The translations under genes were made by a program, and so were the position numbers. Positions 6,613 to 13,660 of a stretch of DNA of 24,081 bases are shown here, one piece after another (position 1 is the stretch's first letter; every line of letters starts with the position of its first letter). Source of the DNA: JANNAT01 sp031422555 (GTDB lineage: Bacteria > Pseudomonadota > Alphaproteobacteria > Rhodobacterales > Rhodobacteraceae); assembly GCA_031422555.1 (NCBI GenBank), contig JANPLZ010000105.1, forward strand, positions 1-24,081, written 5' to 3'. Under the pieces are notes generated by a model. It had not been told where the DNA came from and did no database searches. It saw only the letters and a program-made list of their open reading frames with translations.

Positions 6613-7617
6613 ATGCATCTTGCCCGGTTTCCCCGCTTGTTTCTGGCACATCTGCCAACGCCGCTGGAACGGTTGGATCGTTTGTCGCGCGAGCTGGGCG
6701 GACCCGAGATTTGGATCAAGCGCGATGATTGCACCGGCATGTCAACGGGTGGCAACAAGACCCGCAAGCTGGAATTTTTGATGGCCGAAGCGGTGGCGAT
6801 GGGTGCCGACGTGGTGATGACCCAAGGGGCGACACAGTCAAACCATGCGCGCCAGACGGCGGCCTTTGCCGCCAAACTGGGCATGGCCTGTCACATCCTG
6901 CTGGAAGATCGCACGGGGTCGAACAATCCGAATTACAACACCAACGGCAATGTCTTGCTGGACCATTTGCACGGCGCTACAACGCAAAAGCATGCCGGCG
7001 GCGTCGATATGCAGGCCGAAATGGATGTTTTGGCCGATCAGATCCGGGCGGGCGGCAAGAAGGTTTATGTCATTCCGGGCGGCGGGTCGAACGCCACGGG
7101 GGCGCTGGGGTATGTGAATTGCGCGTTCGAACTGGTGGGGCAGGCCAATGACCGCGGTTTGGTGATTGATCATCTGGTTACAGCAACCGGGTCTGCGGGA
7201 ACGCAGGCCGGGTTGATCGTGGGGCTGAAGGCGATCAACGCCAATATTCCGTTGTTGGGGTTCGGGGTGCGCGCACCGAAGGCCAAGCAAGAGGAAAACG
7301 TCTTCAATCTGGCAATGAAAACGGCGGAAAAGCTGGGCTGCCCCGGCGTTGTGGCGCGGGGTGATGTGGTGGCGGATACATCCTATGTCGGCCCCGGATA
7401 CGGTGTGCCGCAAGCCGACACGCTTGAGGCGATCCACATGTTTGCCGAACTGGAAGGATTGCTGCTGGATCCGGTCTATTCGGGCAAAGGGGCAGCCGGG
7501 CTGATTGATTATTGCCGCAAAGGCCATTTCAAAAAGGGCCAAAGGGTGGTCTTCTTGCACACTGGCGGATCGGTGGCTTTGTTCGGTTATGACAACCTGT
7601 TCAGCCAGACGACCTGA
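6613..7617 (+). CDS. cuyA: L-cysteate sulfo-lyase / D-cysteine desulfhydrase-family PLP enzyme
   Basis: A 334-residue fold-type II PLP enzyme of the ACC deaminase/D-cysteine desulfhydrase family. Visible motifs are IKRDDCTGMSTGGNKTRKLEF, with Lys49 as the predicted PLP lysine; QGATQSNHARQTAAF (residues 71-85); the IPGGGSNATGALGYV loop; the GSAGTQAGL phosphate-binding loop; and a C-terminal HTGG. The family contains CuyA, which converts L-cysteate to pyruvate, sulfite and ammonium, and D-cysteine desulfhydrase. The neighbouring taurine-type ABC transporter and HpsN-like gene favour the sulfonate role. Start ATG 6613 has AAGGA 7 nt upstream and a length matching CuyA; the frame is open further upstream (to 6151), but that part is antisense to lysR. 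Regulation is probably by the divergent LysR protein. Confidence 0.75.
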   Translation: MHLARFPRLFLAHLPTPLERLDRLSRELGGPEIWIKRDDCTGMSTGGNKTRKLEFLMAEAVAMGADVVMTQGATQSNHARQTAAFAAKLGMACHILLEDRTGSNNPNYNTNGNVLLDHLHGATTQKHAGGVDMQAEMDVLADQIRAGGKKVYVIPGGGSNATGALGYVNCAFELVGQANDRGLVIDHLVTATGSAGTQAGLIVGLKAINANIPLLGFGVRAPKAKQEENVFNLAMKTAEKLGCPGVVARGDVVADTSYVGPGYGVPQADTLEAIHMFAELEGLLLDPVYSGKGAAGLIDYCRKGHFKKGQRVVFLHTGGSVALFGYDNLFSQTT

Positions 7618-7624
7618 GGATGGC

Positions 7625-7684
7625 ATGACGCACACCTTGATCAATGCGCGAAACGGCCAGCCGGCAGCGGGGCATTCGGCATGA
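7625..7684 (+). CDS. Possible 19-codon leader ORF overlapping the racemase start
   Basis: An ATG at 7625, 4 nt after a GAGGA sequence that spans the cuyA stop, opens a 19-residue frame (MTHTLINARNGQPAAGHSA). Its TGA overlaps the racemase ATG as ATGA. The racemase start itself has only a weak ribosome binding site, so this small frame could couple its translation to cuyA. No similarity is recognised and it may be chance. Confidence 0.25.
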   Translation: MTHTLINARNGQPAAGHSA

Positions 7685-8442
7685 AAACCGTTGGCATCCT
7701 TGGGGGTATGGGGCCGATGGCCACGGTCCTGTTGATGCAAAAGATCATGGCAGCGACGCGGGCGGGCGATGACGCGGATCATCTGCCGTTGCTGGTCGAT
7801 CAAAACACCCAAGTGCCGTCGCGCCTTGCGCATTTGCTGGACGATGCGGGCGCCGATCCCGGCCCGGTACTGGCGGCGATGGCTGTGCGGCTGCAGGGCG
7901 CGGGGGTGGACGGCATCGCCATGCCCTGCAACACCGCGCACCACTATGCACCGGCCATCCGGGCGGCAATATCGGTGCCTTTTCTGGACATGGTGGCGCT
8001 TTCGGTGGCGCATGCCACGGGTCTTGCAAGGTCGGGTGGCAGGATTGGCATTCTGGCCTCGCCCGCGGTGCGGCGGATCGGGTTGTTTGATGCGGCTTTT
8101 GCGGGCACCGGTCTGACGCTGCTTTATGCCAGCGATGAAGACGCCACGCTGGCTGCCATCCGCGCCTTAAAGGCTGTCGGGGACAACGACGGCGCGCGGG
8201 CCAGTCTGACTGCTGCCTCGGTTGATCTGCTGACGCGCGGGGCTGCGGTGCAAATGATCGCCTGCACCGAATTTTCGCTGATTTCCGGGGCGATACCGGC
8301 ACAGGTGATCGCCTTTGACACGCTGGACATCCTTGTTCAGGCCATAATAGCCTTTGCCAACCCCACCGGCGCGGGCCAAGAAAAGGCGACACAGAATTCG
8401 CCAAAATCAGGCGCAGAGGCGCTGCTTTCATCATCAACTTAG
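7681..8442 (+). CDS. Aspartate/glutamate racemase family protein (candidate cysteate racemase)
   Basis: A 253-residue member of the cofactor-independent Asp/Glu racemase family. It begins MKTVGILGGMGPMAT, the family N-terminus. The first catalytic cysteine lies in AMPCNTAHHY (Cys83) and the second in IACTEFSLI (Cys195); both are required for two-base racemisation. The last 25 residues or so (after FANPTG) look like a low-complexity tail. The gene sits between the sulfo-lyase and sulfonate-type transporter genes on one transcript, so the simplest inference is interconversion of D- and L-cysteate (or a related sulfonated amino acid) to feed the stereospecific lyase. The family alone would also allow aspartate or another amino acid. 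It ends 10 nt before the binding-protein gene. Confidence 0.85.
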   Translation: MKTVGILGGMGPMATVLLMQKIMAATRAGDDADHLPLLVDQNTQVPSRLAHLLDDAGADPGPVLAAMAVRLQGAGVDGIAMPCNTAHHYAPAIRAAISVPFLDMVALSVAHATGLARSGGRIGILASPAVRRIGLFDAAFAGTGLTLLYASDEDATLAAIRALKAVGDNDGARASLTAASVDLLTRGAAVQMIACTEFSLISGAIPAQVIAFDTLDILVQAIIAFANPTGAGQEKATQNSPKSGAEALLSSST

Positions 8443-8452
8443 GAGATATGAC

Positions 8453-9439
8453 ATGACACATGCTGTGAAAAATCTTTTGCTGGGCGTTGCGGCCTTGGCG
8501 CTGTCTGCCGGGGCTGCCTTGGCCGAAAACGTGATCATCGGCCATTTCGGCAGTCCAACACCGATGCAGGTCGCGCGGGCGGCGGGCGCATTTGATGCAG
8601 CGACGGGTTGGACGATCGAATGGCGTCAATTCGGGTCGGGCACCGAAGTGATTGCCGCCATGGCTTCGGGCGATGTGCAAGTGGCCGAACTGGGGTCGTC
8701 CCCCTTGGCGATTGGCACCAGCCAAGGGCTTGAAATCCAGCTGTTTATGATTGCCCAAGGCTTGGGCACGGCCGAAAGCCTGATCGCCACCAAGGCGTCG
8801 GGCGCGACCAAGATTGAGGATCTGAAAGGCAAGAAAATCGCGGTTCCGGTTGGATCAACCGCGCATTACTCGCTGATGGGCGGCTTAACTCACGCGGGAA
8901 TCGCCGAAACCGACGTCACCATCATGAACCTGCCGGCCGATCAGATTGCCGCCGCATGGGATTCGGGTCAGGTCGATGCCGCCTTTATCTGGGAGCCTGT
9001 GCAAAACCAGATTCTGCAAACCGGCACGTTTATTCTGGGCGCAGATCAAACCGCCGCCTGGGGCTTTCCAACCTTTGATGGCTGGGTGGTGAACACCGCA
9101 TTCGCCGCGGCAAACGCCGATGCCATGGTGGCCTTTGCCAAGACCATGAACGAGGCCAACATGGCCTATCTTGCCGATCCTGCCGCGTGGACCGCTGATA
9201 GTGCGCCGGTAAAAACCATTGCCGAAGTGACCGGGGCCGCAGCAGATCAGGTGCCCAATATCCTGAAAGGCTTTACCTTTATTCCGCTGGCAGATCAGAT
9301 GGCCCCGTCATGGTTGGGTGGCGCATCGGCCAACATGAAAACCACGGCCGATTTTCTGGTCAAGGCCGGGCGCATTGATGCGGCCATCGACGATTATTCC
9401 GGTTTCGTGAATACGGCCATTGCCGAGGCTGCCAAGTAA
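8453..9439 (+). CDS. Taurine/sulfonate-type ABC transporter, periplasmic substrate-binding protein
   Basis: A 328-residue protein with a clear Sec signal peptide: basic n-region (HAVK), hydrophobic core LLLGVAALALSAGAA and cleavage after ALA at residue 24. The mature part matches TauA/SsuA-family binding proteins: VIIGHFGSPTPMQVARAAG, a GDVQVAELGSSPLAIG segment, EDLKGKKIAVPVGSTAHYSL and the AAWDSGQVDAAFIWEPVQ segment. It would capture taurine or another small sulfonate in the periplasm; here cysteate or dihydroxypropanesulfonate is suggested by neighbours. Start ATG 8453 is preceded by AGGAG with 7-nt spacing, and the signal peptide begins right there, so the upstream extension of the frame is rejected. 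A strong hairpin follows the gene, as is common after highly expressed binding-protein genes. Confidence 0.9.
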   Translation: MTHAVKNLLLGVAALALSAGAALAENVIIGHFGSPTPMQVARAAGAFDAATGWTIEWRQFGSGTEVIAAMASGDVQVAELGSSPLAIGTSQGLEIQLFMIAQGLGTAESLIATKASGATKIEDLKGKKIAVPVGSTAHYSLMGGLTHAGIAETDVTIMNLPADQIAAAWDSGQVDAAFIWEPVQNQILQTGTFILGADQTAAWGFPTFDGWVVNTAFAAANADAMVAFAKTMNEANMAYLADPAAWTADSAPVKTIAEVTGAAADQVPNILKGFTFIPLADQMAPSWLGGASANMKTTADFLVKAGRIDAAIDDYSGFVNTAIAEAAK

Positions 9440-9451
9440 AGCCGCCTTTGC

Positions 9452-9485
9452 CGGGCGCAGGGCATCGGCCTTGCGTCCGACTTTT
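9452..9485 (+). terminator. Intra-operon hairpin/attenuator between binding-protein and ATPase genes
   Basis: In the 70-nt gap between the binding-protein gene and the ATPase gene, 9452-9463 pairs with 9468-9479 to form a 12-bp GC-rich stem (two G-U wobbles) closed by an ATCG tetraloop. A TTTT run follows at 9482-9485. This resembles a leaky intrinsic terminator or an mRNA-stabilising stem that keeps binding-protein message in excess over the membrane components. Confidence 0.55.
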
Positions 9486-9509
9486 CACCAACGCAAAGCG
9501 GGGTGCCAG

Positions 9510-10298
9510 ATGGGATTGAACATCAAAAAGGCCAGCGTGGTTTATCCATCTGCGGATGGGCGGCCCCCGGTTGACGCCCTGCGCGAGATTGATCTTGATA
9601 TTGTTGGCGATGATTTCGTTGTGGCTTTGGGCGCGTCGGGATGTGGCAAATCCACGTTGCTATCGCTGATCGCCGGATTTCTGTCGCCCTCGTCCGGTGA
9701 GATTTTACTTGATGGCGCGCCGGTGCAAGGGCCGGGGGCGGATCGGGCCGTGGTGTTTCAAAAACACGCGTTGCTGCCATGGCTGAACGTTTTGGACAAC
9801 GTGGCGTTTGGGTTGAAGCTGCAAGGTGTGGCAGTGGCCGCGCGCTATGACATTGCGCGCGGGTTTATCAAATTGCTGGGTCTGGGCGAGTTTGAAGGTG
9901 CCCGGGTGTATCAACTGTCGGGCGGTATGCAGCAGCGCGTCGGCATCGCGCGTGCATTGACCTGCGATCCCAAAGTATTGCTGATGGATGAACCTTTGGG
10001 TGCGCTGGATGCTTTGACGCGCGAAAAAGCCCAGGAATTGATCCTGAATATTTGGGCCAAAACCGCCAAATCGGTGTTTTTCATCACCCATTCCGTCGAA
10101 GAAGCGCTGTTTATGGGCACCAAGCTGATCGTGATGTCGCCGCGCCCGGGCCGCATATCGCATCGGTTTGACTTGCCGTTTTCGCGGCAGTTTCTGGGCG
10201 GCGCGCCCGCGCGAGAGGTAAAAGCCAGCCGCGAATTTATCGGGCTGCGCGAAGAGATACTGAAGATCATCTTTCAAGATGAGGAGGCAACTGCATGA
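9510..10298 (+). CDS. Taurine/sulfonate-type ABC transporter, ATP-binding protein
   Basis: A 262-residue ATPase with all expected motifs: Walker A GASGCGKST (41-49), Q-loop Gln84 in VFQKHALLPWLNV, signature LSGGMQQR (136-143), Walker B VLLMDEP (156-162) with D-loop GALD, and switch His194 in FITHSVEEAL. The sequence is of the TauB/SsuB type (nitrate/sulfonate/taurine importers). It energises uptake by the neighbouring permease. I chose ATG 9510 because homology begins there (MGLNIKKASVVYP); the ribosome binding site is weak, which agrees with lower expression than the binding protein. Its stop overlaps the permease start (ATGA), so the two are coupled. Confidence 0.93.
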   Translation: MGLNIKKASVVYPSADGRPPVDALREIDLDIVGDDFVVALGASGCGKSTLLSLIAGFLSPSSGEILLDGAPVQGPGADRAVVFQKHALLPWLNVLDNVAFGLKLQGVAVAARYDIARGFIKLLGLGEFEGARVYQLSGGMQQRVGIARALTCDPKVLLMDEPLGALDALTREKAQELILNIWAKTAKSVFFITHSVEEALFMGTKLIVMSPRPGRISHRFDLPFSRQFLGGAPAREVKASREFIGLREEILKIIFQDEEATA

Positions 10299-11155
10299 CC
10301 GTTCAGCCGCAGAAAAAGACAGACGGTTTCCTGTCGTCCCTGATGAAAGCCCGCGCCACCAGACCGGGGGAAACCTACGGCGTGCCGGGGCAGGGTGATA
10401 CGCTGTTGTTGTCGCTGGCGTCGATTGCGGGCATCATTTTTGTGTGGTGGCTGGTCACCGCGATGGGGTGGGTCAAACCGTTGTTTTTGCCGTCACCCGG
10501 TGCCGTGGTGCGCAAGTTTGCGGATGTCTGGGCCAACGGCTTTACCAACACATCCTTGCTGGAACATGCCGGTGTTTCGGCAGCGCGGGTGTTTGGCGCG
10601 TTTATACTGGCCTGTCTGGTCGGCATCCCCTTGGGCCTTGCGATGGGGATGTCGCCGTTTGTGCGCGGCATCTTTGATCCGCCACTGGAATTTTACCGCC
10701 CCATTCCACCGCTTGCCTATTTGCCGTTGATGATCATCTGGTTCGGCATTGGTGAGACGTCGAAAGTGCTTTTGATCTTTTTGTCGGTGCTGGCCCCGGT
10801 GGCCTTGGGGGCGCGGTCCGGCGTGAAATCTGCAGCAATCGAGCAGATCCACGCCGCCTATTCCTTTGGCGCCAGCCGGTGGCAAGTGATGCGCCATGTC
10901 ATCTTGCCTTCGGCCCTGCCCGAGATTTTGACGGCGATGCGCATCGGCATCGGCTTTGGCTGGACCACGCTGGTCGCCGCCGAAATGGTCGCCGCCACCA
11001 AGGGCCTTGGTTATATGGTGCTGACCGCCAGCCAGTTTTTACAAACCTCGACCGTGATCATGGGTATCGTGGTGATTGCCGCGATTGCCTACGGGTTTGA
11101 TCTGCTGATGCGGTTCATCGAACGCAAAGTAGTGCCCTGGAAGGGCCGGATGTGA
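10295..11155 (+). CDS. Taurine/sulfonate-type ABC transporter, permease
   Basis: A 286-residue inner-membrane protein with about six helices after a 45-residue cytoplasmic N-terminus. The BPD permease EAA loop is visible as AAYSFGASRWQVMRHVILPSALP, near residues 188-210. Other TauC/SsuC-type features are FLPSPGAVV after the first helix, and LEFYRPIPPLAYLPLMIIWFG. It forms the channel for the sulfonate importer with the two preceding gene products. It starts inside the ATPase stop (ATGA) and is followed after 10 nt by the HpsN-like gene. Confidence 0.93.
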   Translation: MTVQPQKKTDGFLSSLMKARATRPGETYGVPGQGDTLLLSLASIAGIIFVWWLVTAMGWVKPLFLPSPGAVVRKFADVWANGFTNTSLLEHAGVSAARVFGAFILACLVGIPLGLAMGMSPFVRGIFDPPLEFYRPIPPLAYLPLMIIWFGIGETSKVLLIFLSVLAPVALGARSGVKSAAIEQIHAAYSFGASRWQVMRHVILPSALPEILTAMRIGIGFGWTTLVAAEMVAATKGLGYMVLTASQFLQTSTVIMGIVVIAAIAYGFDLLMRFIERKVVPWKGRM

Positions 11156-11165
11156 GCAAGGCAGA

Positions 11166-12482
11166 ATGAGCGTAACTTATCTGAAGAAGGCCAGCCGCAC
11201 GCATGCAACAGGTCAAACCGACGTGCGCGATCAAGTGCAGGCGATGCTGGCGGAAATAGCCCAAGACGGCGATGCCGCCGCGATGCGCTTTGCCCGCGAT
11301 CTGGACAAATGGGACGGCGACATCGTTGTCTCTCCGGCAGCGCGGGCGGCAGCGGCGGCCCTTGTGCCCGAAAAGCTGCGCGGAGACATCCGCTTTGCCC
11401 ACAACAACATCCGCCGCTTTGCCGAGGCGCAGCGCGCCACCATCATGGATTGCAACATCGAAATACTGCCGGGGCTGACGGCAGGGCAAAAGCAAATTCC
11501 GGTTTCTTCGGCGGGGTGTTACGTGCCCGGCGGGCGCTATAGCCATATCGCGTCGGCGATTATGACGATCACCACCGCACAGGTGGCGGGGGTGCCCCAT
11601 ATCGCCGCCTGTTCGCCACCGCGACCCGGTTTGGGCATTCCACCGGCAATTATCTATGCGATGGATCTTTGCGGCGCGGATGTGATTTTGAACCTTGGCG
11701 GGGTGCAGGGTGTGGCTGCAATGGCCAATGGGCTGTTTGGGCTGCCAAAGGCAGATATTCTGGTTGGTCCCGGCAATCAGTTCGTGGCAGAGGCCAAGCG
11801 CATTCTTTACGGTCAGGTCGGCATCGATATGTTCGCGGGCCCGACCGACAGCATGGTGATCGCCGATGCCACCGCTGATGCCGAACTGGTGGCGTGGGAT
11901 TTGGTGGGTCAGGCCGAACATGGCTATAACTCGCCAGTGTGGCTGGTTACCACTGATGCCGCACTTGCGGCCCGGGTTATGGCCTTGGTGCCCGGCCTTA
12001 TCGCCGAATTGCCGGAATTGAACGCCACCAACGCCCGCGCCGCGTGGGAGGATTGTGCCGAAGTGATGCTGTGTGACAGCGCCGAAGCCATGGCCCAAGT
12101 GGCCGACGCCTATGCGCCTGAACATCTTCATGTGCAGGCCGCTGATCTGGACTGGTGGCTGCGGCGGCTGCGGTCTTATGGGTCGCTGTTTTTGGGCGAG
12201 GAAACCACCGTGGCCTTTGGGGATAAATGTTCAGGCCCCAATCATGTTTTGCCTACATCGGGGGCAGGGCGCTATACCGGCGGGCTATCGGTGCATAAAT
12301 TCATGAAAACAGTAACATGGCAGCGGGCAACCCGGGCGGCATCGCGGCCTTTGGCAATCGCCACCGCGCGCATATCGCGGATGGAGGGGATGGAAGGCCA
12401 TGCAAGGTCTGCCGATGTGCGTCTGGCCAAATTCTATCCGGGAGAGCAGTTTGATCTTAGCCCCACCGACGAGGCGATCTGA
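11166..12482 (+). CDS. hpsN: HpsN-like sulfopropanediol dehydrogenase (histidinol dehydrogenase family)
   Basis: A 438-residue member of the HisD family that keeps the zinc/catalytic set: Gln249 and His252 in GQAEHG, Glu319-His320 in APEHL, Asp353 in AFGDKCSGPNHVLPT, and His412 in MEGHARSAD. It departs from true histidinol dehydrogenase in the substrate region (APEHLHVQA instead of PEHLE followed by acidic residues). It has the GGLSVHKFMKTVTWQ and RISRMEGMEGHAR segments that I associate with HpsN-type enzymes. HpsN oxidises (R)-2,3-dihydroxypropane-1-sulfonate to sulfolactate with NAD. Position at the end of a sulfonate uptake operon supports that role over histidine biosynthesis. The exact substrate remains an inference; other HisD paralogues in Roseobacters act on unknown alcohols. 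Confidence 0.75.
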   Translation: MSVTYLKKASRTHATGQTDVRDQVQAMLAEIAQDGDAAAMRFARDLDKWDGDIVVSPAARAAAAALVPEKLRGDIRFAHNNIRRFAEAQRATIMDCNIEILPGLTAGQKQIPVSSAGCYVPGGRYSHIASAIMTITTAQVAGVPHIAACSPPRPGLGIPPAIIYAMDLCGADVILNLGGVQGVAAMANGLFGLPKADILVGPGNQFVAEAKRILYGQVGIDMFAGPTDSMVIADATADAELVAWDLVGQAEHGYNSPVWLVTTDAALAARVMALVPGLIAELPELNATNARAAWEDCAEVMLCDSAEAMAQVADAYAPEHLHVQAADLDWWLRRLRSYGSLFLGEETTVAFGDKCSGPNHVLPTSGAGRYTGGLSVHKFMKTVTWQRATRAASRPLAIATARISRMEGMEGHARSADVRLAKFYPGEQFDLSPTDEAI

Positions 12483-12499
12483 CGTCGCGCCAGTATATG

Positions 12500-12534
12500 T
12501 TGACATTTGGCAGTAAATCACTATTTTAGTGTCA
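12500..12534 (+). promoter_or_regulatory. Promoter/operator of the RES-Xre toxin-antitoxin operon
   Basis: A consensus TTGACA -35 (12500-12505) is followed after 16 bp by TATTTT (12522-12527). The -10 is embedded in a perfect palindrome CACTA-TTT-TAGTG (12519-12531). A further inverted pair, TGACA (12501-12505) and TGTCA (12530-12534), brackets the promoter. The antitoxin ATG at 12555 has GAGGG 5 nt upstream. This is the expected arrangement for autorepression by the antitoxin or the complex. It is AT-rich compared with the flanking genes. Confidence 0.6.
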
Positions 12535-12554
12535 TACGTCAGTCGAGGGCCGCG

Positions 12555-12968
12555 ATGCCACATCTTCAGTTGATCGAAACCCGCCCTACCTTTTCGTCGC
12601 CGCATTTGTCGGATGACGAAGTGCAGGCGATGCAGCGGGCCTTTGTGAACCTTGCCATCGTCTGGGGTCTTACCGACGATCAGGCCGCCATTTTGATGGG
12701 TGATATTTCGGTGCGCACGTTCCGGCGCTGGAAGGTCGGCGATCTGGGCCGCGCCGGGGTGGATACCGCCGCGCGACTGTCCAACTTGATGGGCATTCAC
12801 AAGGCGTTGCGGTTGTTGTTCAAAGACCCGCAACGCGGTTATGGCTGGATCAAACGCGAAAATGATGTGTTTGACGGCGCATCGGCGTTGCAGGTTATGC
12901 TGCGCGGCCAGATCACCGATATCATGCGGGTGCGCCGCTATCTTGATGCCATGCGGGGGCCTTGGTGA
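12555..12968 (+). CDS. Xre/MbcA/ParS-type antitoxin
   Basis: A 137-residue protein with an N-terminal helix-turn-helix-like region (about 25-65: VNLAIVWGLTDDQAAILMGDISVRTFRRWK) and a C-terminal MbcA/ParS toxin-binding domain (about 75-135). The latter contains RLSNLMGIHKALRLLFKDPQRGYGWIKREND and ends in a VRRYLDAMRG helix. In known pairs the antitoxin blocks the NAD-consuming RES toxin and represses the operon. Start ATG 12555 has a GAGGG ribosome binding site; an upstream in-frame TTG at 12507 is rejected because it would lie within the promoter. Its TGA overlaps the toxin GTG by 4 nt (GTGA), so toxin translation depends on antitoxin translation. Confidence 0.88.
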   Translation: MPHLQLIETRPTFSSPHLSDDEVQAMQRAFVNLAIVWGLTDDQAAILMGDISVRTFRRWKVGDLGRAGVDTAARLSNLMGIHKALRLLFKDPQRGYGWIKRENDVFDGASALQVMLRGQITDIMRVRRYLDAMRGPW

Positions 12969-13660
12969 TCGCACCGCGTGCCCGTGTCAAATGGGATCGC
13001 TATCATCGGTTGATCAACTCGGCACATCCGCCGGTTGATCTGTTCGAAGACATCGCTGACCCCGCCGATTGGCTGTTGCTGGCCTCGGCGGAAAGCAAAA
13101 CCAACCCCCGGCTGGCCGTCAGCATTGGCAATCTTGATCTGGTGCCAGTGGGGCGGCGCGTGGGGGGGCCGGGCGCGTCTTATGTGATGGCGCCGTTCAC
13201 CCATATCAGCCCGGATTATCAAGGCCGGTTTCACGACGGCAGCTATGGCGCGTTTTACGCGGCAGACAGCTATGAAACCGCGCTGTTTGAAACCGTTTTT
13301 CATTCACAGAAATTCTGCGCCGCCACGCGTGAGACCCCGGGCTGGATCGCCGACAAACGCGAATTGATCGGGCATATTGATGCGGTTTTGGTGGACGTCA
13401 GAACGGGCTATGCATCGTTGTTGGACGCGTATGATTATACGGCACCCCAGGCCTTTGCCCGCGCGGAACGGGCTGCGGGCGCAGAAGGCATCGTTTATCC
13501 TTCGGTGCGCAATCCCGGCGGCATCTGCTTTGCCGCGTTCTATCCTGATGTCATGTCAGCCCCGGTTCAGGCCCGCCATTTGTCATACCACTGGGACGGC
13601 AAACGGATCGACATGATCAGGGATCTGGGCACGGCGGCGGTCTATGCGGTTTCGCTTTAG
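12965..13660 (+). CDS. RES-domain toxin (NAD-degrading type)
   Basis: A 231-residue RES protein. The three name-giving residues are visible: Arg15 in YHRLI or Arg88 in GRFHDGSYGAFYAA, Glu109 in ETALFETVFH, and Ser180 in VYPSVRNPGG. Characterised RES toxins (MbcT, ParT, Res) deplete NAD or ADP-ribosylate targets. I prefer the GTG at 12965, which overlaps the antitoxin stop (GTGA); a TTG one codon upstream is also in frame. The gene ends tail-to-tail with the minus-strand SDR gene; the two stop codons overlap (13657-13660), leaving no room for a separate terminator. No key residue appears lost, so the toxin is probably active. Confidence 0.9.
   Translation: MIAPRARVKWDRYHRLINSAHPPVDLFEDIADPADWLLLASAESKTNPRLAVSIGNLDLVPVGRRVGGPGASYVMAPFTHISPDYQGRFHDGSYGAFYAADSYETALFETVFHSQKFCAATRETPGWIADKRELIGHIDAVLVDVRTGYASLLDAYDYTAPQAFARAERAAGAEGIVYPSVRNPGGICFAAFYPDVMSAPVQARHLSYHWDGKRIDMIRDLGTAAVYAVSL

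Noticed and set aside
6838..8013. A 391-codon minus-strand frame spanning the cuyA and racemase genes.
   Set aside because: It crosses two well-supported plus-strand genes and shows no recognisable domain.
11166..12482. Annotation as biosynthetic histidinol dehydrogenase (hisD).
   Set aside because: No other his genes are nearby, the context is sulfonate transport, and substrate-region motifs are of the HpsN type.
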